This document shows, piece after piece, positions 1-7,658 of a stretch of DNA of 40,926 bases. The notes under the pieces were generated by a model. The model saw only the letters and a list, made by a program, of their open reading frames with translations. It ran no database searches and was not told the origin of the DNA. The DNA is from Bdellovibrio sp. (GTDB lineage: Bacteria > Bdellovibrionota > Bacteriovoracia > Bacteriovoracales > Bacteriovoracaceae). The DNA lies in assembly GCA_020720455.1 (NCBI GenBank), contig DYOQ01000005.1:1-40926 (forward strand), given 5' to 3'. The position numbers were made by a program, and so were the translations under genes. Within the stretch, counting starts at the first letter, position 1. Every line of letters begins with the position of its first letter.

Positions 1-56
1 GATAGTGACTTTTCTAAATAATCTTCGCTAATCCCAAATAGGCCCATTTGTAAATT

Positions 57-473
57 TTAATCCCAACGATTAAAGACAACGTTTGCACTGTCCATTTGAT
101 TCCAGCTAACATAAAAATAACCTAGGTTTGACTCTATATAACAAACTCTAGATGAATTGATCTCTGGAACGATTTTTTCACACCTAGACTTAGATTTTCC
201 ATCTGGCCCTTTACCAAAGTTTACACTATCTGCACTACAACCTATCTGCGCTAGAACATCCTTTATAATATAGAACGCATTTCCAAGATAATCTTTCCCA
301 TAATCACGATCACTATCTTTTGCTTGACGAGAAAAATGAACGCTATCTTTTTCGTAATTGTTTGTTATTAGAAGATAACAATCATGCTCTGGTGATGCTA
401 CTACGACGACTGATTCAACTAACAAATAACTAACAATCGCTATTTTTAATAATATGAATCTAGATAATTTCAT
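57..473 (-). CDS. small secreted protein of unknown function
   Basis: About 138 residues. I place the start at the ATG at 473 because GGGAG lies five bases upstream; an in-frame ATG four codons earlier has no such site. The N-terminus (MKLSRFILLKIAIVSYLL) is a basic stretch followed by a hydrophobic core, so the protein is probably exported. The mature part has four Cys residues (HDCYLL, IGCSAD, SRCEK, RVCYI), compatible with two disulfides in the periplasm. No family is recognised. It faces away from the endonuclease gene and its 3' neighbour lies outside the window. Confidence 0.6.
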   Translation of the reverse strand: MKLSRFILLKIAIVSYLLVESVVVVASPEHDCYLLITNNYEKDSVHFSRQAKDSDRDYGKDYLGNAFYIIKDVLAQIGCSADSVNFGKGPDGKSKSRCEKIVPEINSSRVCYIESNLGYFYVSWNQMDSANVVFNRWD

Positions 474-611
474 AAAATCTCCCATTTAGAACCGGTGGAA
501 TAAATTACAGCATATTAACTAGCTACGCAACAAATGAATGATTTTGCCAGGCACCATCTGCTGCGCACAAAGAAACTAATCATAATTTAATAATTTGTAA
601 GAATATTTTAC

Positions 612-641
612 TTGGCAAACTATTTAAAAAAATCTTAAGAT
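612..641 (+). promoter_or_regulatory. possible sigma70-type promoter for the endonuclease gene
   Basis: TTGGCA at 612-617 and TAAGAT at 636-641 are separated by 18 bases. They lie about 40 bases upstream of the start codon at 681, which is preceded by an AAGGAA ribosome site. The match is moderate and the region is AT-rich, so this is tentative. Confidence 0.3.
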
Positions 642-680
642 TTACATTAGGTAAGCTAATAAACCCCTCAAGGAAATAAA

Positions 681-1550
681 ATGTCAATTAAAGCGTTGGC
701 CCTCTTGATCCTTTTAGTACTATCTTCTGTTGTTTCTGCTACTACTAACTACTATCCATCAAAATTTGACGATATATTAACAAAGAAAATCGACATCAGT
801 AGCGACGAGATAAAAAAATACCTACGGACTATACTCATTAGACATCACGCCGATTCGGAAAATGGTGATGCAATATTAGTTGATAATTGTAGCAATCAAA
901 AAAATTGCTACCGATTTAAAACATTAAGTTACAACGAAGCAAGAAAAGAACTTTTTGGAAATTTACACCTTAAAAAAGATGGCCAAGGTTATTACATAAA
1001 AGATGTCTACTGTGACCGTGTTTATAGAAACGAAAAGGGAAGTCAAGTAGGCCCAGGCCAAATTCCAAGTAGCAACATACTTAATTGCGAACATACCTGG
1101 CCTCAAAGTAGATTCAACTCAAAAGAAGCACCTAGCGTTCAAAAAACAGACTTACACCATCTATTTCCTACCGATAGTAAAGCTAACAGCATAAGAGGAA
1201 ATAATGAGTTTGCAGAAGTAAGAGGAAGCGAAATTTTCCCTATGTGTACTACTTCATATATTGGTTCATCTGATAGCGTGATAATGCCTCAGCTAAACAA
1301 CCACTCATCACTATTTTTTGAGCCACCAGATGAACATAAAGGTAACGTAGCAAGAGCTCTATTTTATTTCTCAATTAGATACCTAAATCCTATTTCAGCA
1401 CTTGAAGAAACATTCTTAAGAAAATGGCATCTTGATGATCCTACAGATGAAGAAGAGATTATTAGGAACGATAAGATTTTTGAGATTCAATCAAACAGAA
1501 ATCCATTTATCGACCATCCAGAATTAGTTGATATAGTTAAAGATTTTTAA
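681..1550 (+). CDS. secreted endonuclease I (EndA/NucM family)
   Basis: A 289-residue nonspecific nuclease of the endonuclease I family (PF04231), which cleaves DNA and often RNA in the periplasm or outside the cell. Seen directly: a signal peptide (residues 1-20, ending VVSA); the family core NCEHTWPQS at about 136-144; and TDLHHLFPTDSKAN, the beta-beta-alpha metal motif carrying the catalytic His, at about 156-169. The length fits the family. The start is supported by AAGGAA upstream. In a predatory bacterium such an enzyme could digest prey nucleic acid, but that role is inference. The gene stands alone and is followed by a 21-bp perfect hairpin. Confidence 0.9.
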   Translation: MSIKALALLILLVLSSVVSATTNYYPSKFDDILTKKIDISSDEIKKYLRTILIRHHADSENGDAILVDNCSNQKNCYRFKTLSYNEARKELFGNLHLKKDGQGYYIKDVYCDRVYRNEKGSQVGPGQIPSSNILNCEHTWPQSRFNSKEAPSVQKTDLHHLFPTDSKANSIRGNNEFAEVRGSEIFPMCTTSYIGSSDSVIMPQLNNHSSLFFEPPDEHKGNVARALFYFSIRYLNPISALEETFLRKWHLDDPTDEEEIIRNDKIFEIQSNRNPFIDHPELVDIVKDF

Positions 1551-1556
1551 AAAAAT

Positions 1557-1622
1557 AAGTCAATAGAGTTTGACCTACAAATAGGTCAAACTCTATTGAC
1601 TTTGACCTATTTGTAGGTCAAA
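1557..1622. promoter_or_regulatory. paired palindromes upstream of the DUF4143 ATPase gene
   Basis: Two 22-bp palindromes (9-bp arms TTTGACCTA/TAGGTCAAA, 4-base centre) occupy 1569-1590 and 1601-1622. The second is the exact reverse complement of the first. Their centres are 32 bp apart. The first copy extends to a 21-bp perfect stem (1557-1577 with 1582-1602). The second ends eight bases before the GTG start at 1631 and contains the only AGG available as a ribosome site. It may be an operator pair for autoregulation, an RNA hairpin that hides the start, and/or an endonuclease terminator, although no T-run follows on the plus strand. Confidence 0.7.
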
Positions 1623-1630
1623 CTATTTAC

Positions 1631-2911
1631 GTGAACTTGATAAAAATAAAGCAATCAATCATCGACCAACAAGAAGAATCTCGTACCATTACCGTCTCAC
1701 AAAAGTTAATTGAACGTGTGTCAGCACCTCTTCTAAATGAGATGCTCACGTCTAAATTAATTATTGTAATTACAGGAATAAGACGATCTGGAAAATCAAC
1801 ATTGGCCCTCCAGTCAATTTCTTCAAAAAAATATTTATACTTTAATTTTGATGATGAAATACTTGGGAGTCTAGCTAGTGAAGACCTAAATGATCTTCTC
1901 ACTATTGGGCTATCAATTGTTCCAGATGCAACCTATTTAGTTTTCGATGAAATTCAAAATATTGAAAAATGGGAACTTTTTATTAATCGATTACACCGAC
2001 AAAAATATAAAATCATTATAACAGGAAGCAATTCACATCTTTTAAGTTCAGAGCTCTCAACTCATTTAACTGGAAGACATTTAACGATCTCAATTCTACC
2101 TTTCTCTTTTAAAGAGGTTTTAAGATATAATAATTTTCCTGTGCCAACAAACATAACAACAAAAATGCGAAGTAAAATTCTAAACCAATTTCATTATTAC
2201 TTAAATCATGGAGGGTTCCCTGAATTGGCACAACATCCACCCGGAAGCAAGCTCACTAATCTCTATTTAAAAGAGCTTTATTCAAACATAATTGGTCGAG
2301 ACATCATACAAAGGAAAAAAATTAAGAACATTAAGACATTAAAAGAGATCGCCCTTTTATCGCTCTCTTTATATTCCTCAAAATTCACATATCAATCAAT
2401 CAAAAACAGTTGCGGCAATAATAGCATTAGCACTGTTAAGACATACATCGACTATCTACAAGAATCATTCATAATATTTGTTTTAGGGCCATTCTCTTAT
2501 AGGCCGAAGGCCAGAATCTCATTACCAAAAAAAATGTATGCAGTTGATGTCGCGCTTGTTAACGCAATTACAGGACAAACTACTAGTGATCTCGGAAAAA
2601 AACTAGAAAATTTAATCTATCTAGAGCTAAACCGCAGAGAAAAAGAGTTCTATTATATCAACGAACCTTCTTATGAAGTCGACTTTGCCATTAAAGAGGG
2701 GCGCTCAATCGTAGAGTTAATACAAGTGTCTTGGTCTATTGCTGAAATTTCAACCAGAGACAGAGAAGTGAAGGCCTTAATTAGTGGATCAAAAAAATAC
2801 AAAGCAACCAAACTTCTAATCATTACAGAAAATGAAGAGAGTGAAATCGTAATAGACAACTACAAAATTAACGTAATACCTGCTTGGAAATGGTTACTCA
2901 ACGATTGCTAA
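1631..2911 (+). CDS. AAA_14/DUF4143-type ATPase
   Basis: A 426-residue P-loop ATPase of the AAA_14 plus DUF4143 architecture. Visible: Walker A GIRRSGKST (about 49-57), Walker B YLVFDEIQN (about 97-105), the sensor-type segment IIITGSNSH (about 125-133), a middle region compatible with a winged helix, and a C-terminal DUF4143 part containing EVDFAI and VELIQV. That tail resembles a restriction-endonuclease-like fold, but the E-x-K of active nucleases is replaced by ELIQ. The family is widespread and poorly understood. The start is GTG without a clear ribosome site. It overlaps the convergent lipoyl gene by 18 bases. A second family member lies at 10780-11907. Confidence 0.85.
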   Translation: MNLIKIKQSIIDQQEESRTITVSQKLIERVSAPLLNEMLTSKLIIVITGIRRSGKSTLALQSISSKKYLYFNFDDEILGSLASEDLNDLLTIGLSIVPDATYLVFDEIQNIEKWELFINRLHRQKYKIIITGSNSHLLSSELSTHLTGRHLTISILPFSFKEVLRYNNFPVPTNITTKMRSKILNQFHYYLNHGGFPELAQHPPGSKLTNLYLKELYSNIIGRDIIQRKKIKNIKTLKEIALLSLSLYSSKFTYQSIKNSCGNNSISTVKTYIDYLQESFIIFVLGPFSYRPKARISLPKKMYAVDVALVNAITGQTTSDLGKKLENLIYLELNRREKEFYYINEPSYEVDFAIKEGRSIVELIQVSWSIAEISTRDREVKALISGSKKYKATKLLIITENEESEIVIDNYKINVIPAWKWLLNDC

Positions 2912-3124
2912 TACTGTTCCTACTGCAATATCATCGCCCTCTTCACAAGATACTGATTGGATTTTTCCAGTTACAGAGCTTGGAATTTCTGATTCAACTT
3001 TATCTGTAGAGATTTCAAAAAGAATCTCACCTTCTTGAACAACCTCTCCAACACTTTTATGCCATTTGGTTAAAACTGCGCTTTTAACTCTTTCGCCCAT
3101 TTCGGGCATCAATATTTTAATCAT
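2894..3124 (-). CDS. stand-alone lipoyl/biotinyl-domain protein
   Basis: Only 76 residues, forming a single lipoyl (biotinyl_lipoyl, PF00364) domain. It starts MIKILMPEMGE, the usual opening of an acyltransferase E2 lipoyl domain, and has the hairpin TDKVESE with Lys42 as the expected lipoylation site. In E2 subunits this domain is followed by a subunit-binding domain and a catalytic domain; both are absent, and the reading frame stops cleanly after VLAIVE. It may be a swinging-arm donor working in trans with a dehydrogenase complex encoded elsewhere, or an E2 remnant. No Shine-Dalgarno sequence is obvious. Confidence 0.85.
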   Translation of the reverse strand: MIKILMPEMGERVKSAVLTKWHKSVGEVVQEGEILFEISTDKVESEIPSSVTGKIQSVSCEEGDDIAVGTVLAIVE

Positions 3125-3163
3125 AGAGTTGAGTTATAACTATTTCGCTATGCTATTGCAATA

Positions 3164-3547
3164 CTACTCTTTTAGACACTCAATCGTGTACATCCACGTC
3201 GCCTTTCTGGCCATGAGACCTCTAAGCCATGGACTCCCTTCAACTGGAAGTACCTCTGTATCAAAGTAAGTTCCACGATTAACTGAAAAGCCTTTTCCCT
3301 CAAAACGATAAATTAGCTTCTCATCAACACCTATTACAGTTTTTTCTGCACCGCTTTGCCAATGAATCTCAACTGTGGCACCAGAGTGTACCAACTCATC
3401 GTCGCTATTTGGAAAATGGAAATAGACTACCTCGACCTTTTTTCCACCGTTATAACTTTCGGCCAAACATTTATATGTTGCCTCACTAAACGCTTTTACT
3501 GAAAAAAATGAGAGCACCGCTAGTATTATTAGATTCCTTCCAATCAT
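3164..3547 (-). CDS. small secreted protein of unknown function
   Basis: A 127-residue protein with an N-terminal signal peptide (hydrophobic core LIILAVLSFFSV, likely cleavage after KAFS). The mature domain is rich in beta-prone segments and has two Cys residues (YKCLAES near the start, TIECLKE at the end) that could pair. The start is well supported by GGAGGG five bases upstream. It lies 39 bases upstream of the lipoyl-domain gene on the same strand, so the two may be co-transcribed, but no functional link is visible. No family recognised. Confidence 0.6.
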   Translation of the reverse strand: MIGRNLIILAVLSFFSVKAFSEATYKCLAESYNGGKKVEVVYFHFPNSDDELVHSGATVEIHWQSGAEKTVIGVDEKLIYRFEGKGFSVNRGTYFDTEVLPVEGSPWLRGLMARKATWMYTIECLKE

Positions 3548-3677
3548 AATTACCCTCCATGATAATTTTTAGATTCATTCCAAGTGCAATATTATGATAA
3601 CGAGATTTCACATTGAAGGCCAGTTACTTTTATAAATCATATTGACTATTCACACAATTAACGTGTAGTTCAAGCAG

Positions 3678-4709
3678 ATGGAAAAAATTGTACTCGGAAT
3701 AGAAACTAGCTGCGATGACACTTCTATTGCTATCATTAAGGGGCAAATAGATGCCGATCTTCCAACGATACTTAGCTTTAACAGCTTCTCTCAAGAGATG
3801 ATGTTAGAAAAATGGGGTGGCGTTGTTCCTGAAATTGCTGCCAGAAACCATCTAGCAAAGCTAACTCCACTACTTAAAGAGTCATTTCATAATGCTCAAC
3901 TAGCTCCAAAAGATATTAACTTGATCGCTGTAACAACAAATCCGGGACTGCTTGGCCCACTGCTAACTGGAATTAATAGCGCAAAAACTATTGCCCTTTT
4001 AAATAAGCTGCCAATAGTTCCAGTTAATCATCTTTTTGCCCATCTAGAAGCTATCTTCCTTACAGAAACAGTCAATTATCCATATATTGGATTACTTGTT
4101 AGCGGAGGACATACCATTATTTTTAAAGTTAATGGCCAATCAGATTTTGAAATGATCGGTAGCACTATTGACGATGCAGCAGGAGAAGCATTTGACAAGG
4201 GAGGAAAACTTCTTGGGCTTGGTTATCCTGCCGGAAAAATCATAGATGATCTTGGAAAAAATGGAGATAAGTTAAAATACAGTTTTCCTATTGGACTTAA
4301 TAAAAAAACTGCCAACATGAGTTTTTCTGGCGTAAAGACAAGCCTAAGAACCTTGATTGAACAGACCCCTAATGTAAAGAATGAATTGCCCAACATCTGT
4401 GCTTCATATCAAGAAGCAATTATTAATGCTTTAGTAAAAAAACTTCAATTCGTTCTAGATTCAGAAGGCAATCTTCCTGTCGTTGTAGGTGGAGGAGTTG
4501 CATGTAATAGCAGACTCCGTGAAGTCTTACGAGAAAAAATCGCTAACTGCCATTTTGTTGCTCCAAAGTTTTGTACCGACAATGGTGCAATGATTGCTAA
4601 TTTTGGGTTAAGAAATTTTTCTAGAGCAGTTACATATCCAACCTGTCTCGAGTTAGATGCAAAGAGCAGATTTATCGATAAACAGTTCCTTAAAGAGGAG
4701 ATGAGATGA
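3678..4709 (+). CDS. tsaD: tRNA N6-threonylcarbamoyladenosine synthase TsaD
   Basis: A 343-residue TsaD/Kae1/YgjD family protein that transfers the threonylcarbamoyl group from TsaC/Sua5 product to A37 of ANN-decoding tRNAs, working in a complex with TsaB and TsaE in the cytoplasm. Seen: the ASKHA phosphate motif GIETSCDDT (7-15), iron-binding His pair NHLFAH (His118, His122), VSGGHT (141-146), DDAAGEAFDK, and the C-terminal DNGAMIA motif carrying the third metal ligand. Length is typical. The stop overlaps the rsmA start as ATGA, so translation is probably coupled. No strong ribosome site precedes the ATG. Confidence 0.97.
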   Translation: MEKIVLGIETSCDDTSIAIIKGQIDADLPTILSFNSFSQEMMLEKWGGVVPEIAARNHLAKLTPLLKESFHNAQLAPKDINLIAVTTNPGLLGPLLTGINSAKTIALLNKLPIVPVNHLFAHLEAIFLTETVNYPYIGLLVSGGHTIIFKVNGQSDFEMIGSTIDDAAGEAFDKGGKLLGLGYPAGKIIDDLGKNGDKLKYSFPIGLNKKTANMSFSGVKTSLRTLIEQTPNVKNELPNICASYQEAIINALVKKLQFVLDSEGNLPVVVGGGVACNSRLREVLREKIANCHFVAPKFCTDNGAMIANFGLRNFSRAVTYPTCLELDAKSRFIDKQFLKEEMR

Positions 4710-5494
4710 AAAGGCCGATTGCCAACAAATTGCTCGGCCAACACTACCTTGTCAGTGCTACCATTATTAACTCTATCTGTAATGATTTTTCAGATGCTTC
4801 AGAAATTATTGAAATTGGCCCAGGCCCTGCTGTATTAACAAAAATTCTTGCAGATAAAAAAAAACCAATGATGGTTATCGAAAAAGATAATCGGTTTTTA
4901 CCTCACTTAGAGGAGATCTTGCCAAGCAAAGGTATTATTATTGCTGATGCACTAAAAATTAACCTCGAAGAGTTAATTAAAACTAGTGGATATTCAAACA
5001 ATGTATGGCTAGTCTCCAATCTTCCATACAATGCAGCGACACCTCTACTAATAAGTTTTATTCAAACACCTCAAATTAAATCTATGACGTTAATGTTTCA
5101 AAAAGAGGTCGGAATCAAAATTGTCCCAACAAATAAATCTAATACGATGAACTCACTCGAAGCACTCTGTAATAATTTTTTCTCTACCAGTGTACTCTGC
5201 AAAGTCCCACCAGGAGCGTTTACACCGCCACCAAAAGTTGACTCTATCGTTATAAGTTTTAACAGAAAAGAAAATCCCCAGATTTCACTAAAAGAGTTTA
5301 GTTCGTTCGAAAAATTTCTTAGAAGTATCTTTGGATATAAGAGAAAGCAACTTGGGACTGTTTTAAAAAAGGGTTATGACAATTTAGATATTTTATCAAC
5401 TTTAGAACGTCTAAACATATCTCCACAAGTCCGCGCAGAAAATCTTTCACAAGATGAAGTAATCGGTCTATACAGGAATATTGTGAACCAATGA
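4706..5494 (+). CDS. rsmA: 16S rRNA (adenine1518/1519-N6)-dimethyltransferase RsmA
   Basis: A 262-residue KsgA/RsmA methyltransferase, which dimethylates two adjacent adenines in the 3' hairpin of 16S rRNA during 30S maturation. Motifs: GQHYL at 11-15 (usually GQNFL), SAM-binding EIGPG (about 36-40), catalytic NLPY at 105-108, and the C-terminal FGYKRKQL region. The SAM loop continues PAVLT rather than the usual GxLT, a mild deviation. It overlaps tsaD by four bases and the following outer-membrane gene by four bases (ATGA), so the three form one coupled unit. Confidence 0.95.
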   Translation: MKRPIANKLLGQHYLVSATIINSICNDFSDASEIIEIGPGPAVLTKILADKKKPMMVIEKDNRFLPHLEEILPSKGIIIADALKINLEELIKTSGYSNNVWLVSNLPYNAATPLLISFIQTPQIKSMTLMFQKEVGIKIVPTNKSNTMNSLEALCNNFFSTSVLCKVPPGAFTPPPKVDSIVISFNRKENPQISLKEFSSFEKFLRSIFGYKRKQLGTVLKKGYDNLDILSTLERLNISPQVRAENLSQDEVIGLYRNIVNQ

Positions 5495-6804
5495 AAAAAT
5501 TAACATTTACCACTTTTATAGTTATTTTCACCACTACATCATTTGCATCAATTCAAGATTTTTTTGGCACCAGCGCCTCGACTGCGAGTGTATCAGGCAT
5601 GGGAAATAGCAATCCAAGCAACGGTGGAAATAACTACTATCTCCCAGCAATTCTTGGGTATTCTAAAAGTAATACTGCTGAGTACTCTTTTTTTAATATT
5701 GAGCATAGTTTTCCAGCTATTGATAACATCGTTACCAAAAACGGTACAAATAATTCAGATGCACCCATAACCGACTATGGCCCAACTGGAACTAAATATG
5801 AAACCGTCACAGCTCACGCTATCAACATAGTAGTTCCAAGTAACAAGCTTGGTGGTGCCTTTGGATTTACCTATACAGGGCCAATTACTTATCTGGTAGA
5901 AACTAACTCCGGCAATGCGTATCTGCCAGAATATGTCATGTATCGATCTCGCTATAAAAGAACTGCAATGAATCTAAACTATGCGCACCCAGTAAATCAA
6001 AATATTTCGATCTCTCTTGGATTTCACATGGGCCTTCAAATTTCAAGTGATGTAGAAAGCAATATGAGTTTAAACGGAAACGATTACGGCTCAAATGCAT
6101 ATATGAAAACAAAAACAGCTCCAGCATTTGCCGGAATTTTTTCATGCCTTTATCGTAACAACAATCACCTAACATATCTAACGTACCATCAAGAGATGAA
6201 ATCTAACATATCATCAAAGACGTATGGATTAACAAATAATCTCTCTGTTGCTTTTGATGTCAACCTAGAATCTTTATTATACTACGACCCACAGATTTTT
6301 AGAGTTGGATATAATTACAAGAAGAGTCGCATTGAACTCCTTTCAGCAGTAGAATATCAGATGTGGGGTAACTACCGTTCGCCAGTAATCCATGTTAAAC
6401 GAAATAGTGGCGGAATTATCTCAAGTGACGATTATGAATCTATCAACACTAAAAATATACTTATTCCAAAAATTGGCACTCGCTTTTCATGGTCAAACAA
6501 CCTTAAAACATCGGCAGGATTTGGATATCGTCCAACTCCATTAAGCGGAGATTTTTCTGGTGCAGGAAACTCGATAGATTGTGATAAATATATCTACTCT
6601 CTTGGAATCTCATATTTGGCAAAAACTTTTGGTGTCGAAACCGAATATAGCATTGGAGGACAATACCACCAACTTGAAGAAACAACGGTCAGCAAGAGTA
6701 GCAATATGGAGAACGGTGATTCAGGATTGAAAATTGGAGCGTCTAACTATACAATAGGTGGAAATGTAACAACTATTGCTATTGGAGCACAATTAACGTT
6801 GTAA
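5491..6804 (+). CDS. putative outer-membrane beta-barrel protein
   Basis: A 437-residue protein with a signal peptide (MKKLTFTTFIVIFTTTSFA, cleaved around residue 19). The rest consists of alternating polar and hydrophobic stretches rich in Gly, Asn, Tyr and Ser, ending in a hydrophobic strand (TIAIGAQLTL), as expected for a transmembrane beta-barrel. The early stretch with GMGNSNPSNGGNN followed by NYYLPAILGYS resembles the N-terminal region of OmpP1/FadL-type transporters, but I would not assign a substrate. It is translationally coupled to rsmA (ATGA) and followed six bases later by smpB. Confidence 0.7.
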   Translation: MKKLTFTTFIVIFTTTSFASIQDFFGTSASTASVSGMGNSNPSNGGNNYYLPAILGYSKSNTAEYSFFNIEHSFPAIDNIVTKNGTNNSDAPITDYGPTGTKYETVTAHAINIVVPSNKLGGAFGFTYTGPITYLVETNSGNAYLPEYVMYRSRYKRTAMNLNYAHPVNQNISISLGFHMGLQISSDVESNMSLNGNDYGSNAYMKTKTAPAFAGIFSCLYRNNNHLTYLTYHQEMKSNISSKTYGLTNNLSVAFDVNLESLLYYDPQIFRVGYNYKKSRIELLSAVEYQMWGNYRSPVIHVKRNSGGIISSDDYESINTKNILIPKIGTRFSWSNNLKTSAGFGYRPTPLSGDFSGAGNSIDCDKYIYSLGISYLAKTFGVETEYSIGGQYHQLEETTVSKSSNMENGDSGLKIGASNYTIGGNVTTIAIGAQLTL

Positions 6805-6810
6805 AAAAAT

Positions 6811-7260
6811 ATGGGAATGAAAATAATTGCACAAAACAAGAAGGCCGGATTTGATTTTTTTCTTATGGAGAAATTTGAGGCCGGACTTGAGCTTAAAGGA
6901 ACAGAGGTCAAAAGTTTACGCCTTGGTAAAGTTACAATCTCTGAAGCTTATATAACTGTCGACTCTAAACTTGAGACGTGGATCTACAATATGAACATCC
7001 CACACTATGAGTTTGGAAATATCAACAATCACCAAGAGACAAGAAAAAGAAAACTTTTACTTAATAAAAAAGAGATCTTGCATATTGAAGAACTTCAAAA
7101 GACCCAAAAACTGACAATCATTCCTACAAAAATTTACTTCAAAGATTCAAAAGTCAAAATAGAGATAGCTCTTGCAAAAGGAAAAAAACTTCATGATAAG
7201 AGGGCAGACTCTGCAAAAAAAGATGTTGAAAGAAAATTAAGACGCGGCAATTACGAATAA
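6811..7260 (+). CDS. smpB: SsrA-binding protein SmpB
   Basis: A 149-residue SmpB, the partner of tmRNA in trans-translation that rescues stalled ribosomes. Characteristic segments are IIAQNKKAGFDFF, EKFEAGLELKGTEVKSLR (about 21-38), the NIPHYEFGN strand, and the basic C-terminal tail DKRADSAKKDVERKLRR that enters the mRNA channel. The ATG at 6811 and the in-frame ATG at 6817 are both possible; neither has a well-spaced ribosome site. The stop codon overlaps the next gene's ATG by one base (TAATG). No tmRNA gene is visible in this window. Confidence 0.95.
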   Translation: MGMKIIAQNKKAGFDFFLMEKFEAGLELKGTEVKSLRLGKVTISEAYITVDSKLETWIYNMNIPHYEFGNINNHQETRKRKLLLNKKEILHIEELQKTQKLTIIPTKIYFKDSKVKIEIALAKGKKLHDKRADSAKKDVERKLRRGNYE

Positions 7261-7658
7261 TGAACATCGGGAAAAAACATTTTCCAATTCTTTTTTTTTT
7301 ACTTGCTGACATCGCTCTTTTCTACTCCATTTATAAGTATAACGATCAAACAAATGTGCTTGTCCCAAGTAGCTTTTTTCCAACAGGACTAGATAAAAAA
7401 TTCGCTGAAGTTTTATGGAACCAGTCACTCGTTATTGGCCTCGTCTCGTTATACCTAATCCAAATTTTCGCATACATTATGTTAACCAAAGAAAATAAAA
7501 TTGCCATCAGGCATACTAATTTCTGGAGGGCCCTTGCCCCTTTTTTGGCAATCCTCATAACAACTAGTGGTGCTCTGAATAGCAACTACTGGTTTCTCCT
7601 CACCCTCCTTACAATACCTGCCTATTTAAATATTAGTCGGTGGATTCACCGCACGTGA
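7260..7658 (+). CDS. small integral membrane protein
   Basis: A 132-residue protein with about four hydrophobic segments: residues 8-24 (FPILFFLLADIALFY), 57-75, 90-105 and 108-122. A short basic C-terminus (SRWIHRT) follows. No family is recognised. Its ATG overlaps the smpB stop by one base, so it is probably translated from the same mRNA. Its 3' end overlaps the convergent lipoprotein gene by 33 bases, leaving no room for a terminator between them. Confidence 0.65.
   Translation: MNIGKKHFPILFFLLADIALFYSIYKYNDQTNVLVPSSFFPTGLDKKFAEVLWNQSLVIGLVSLYLIQIFAYIMLTKENKIAIRHTNFWRALAPFLAILITTSGALNSNYWFLLTLLTIPAYLNISRWIHRT

Noticed and set aside
1557-1602. The 21-bp hairpin as a simple terminator of the endonuclease gene
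   Set aside because: No T-run follows on the plus strand, and the matching second palindrome and 32-bp spacing point to a regulatory element; termination may be a secondary effect.
4445-4744. Minus-strand 99-codon open frame over tsaD/rsmA, and similar long antisense frames elsewhere
   Set aside because: They are shadows of genes with clear motifs and have no ribosome sites or recognisable domains.
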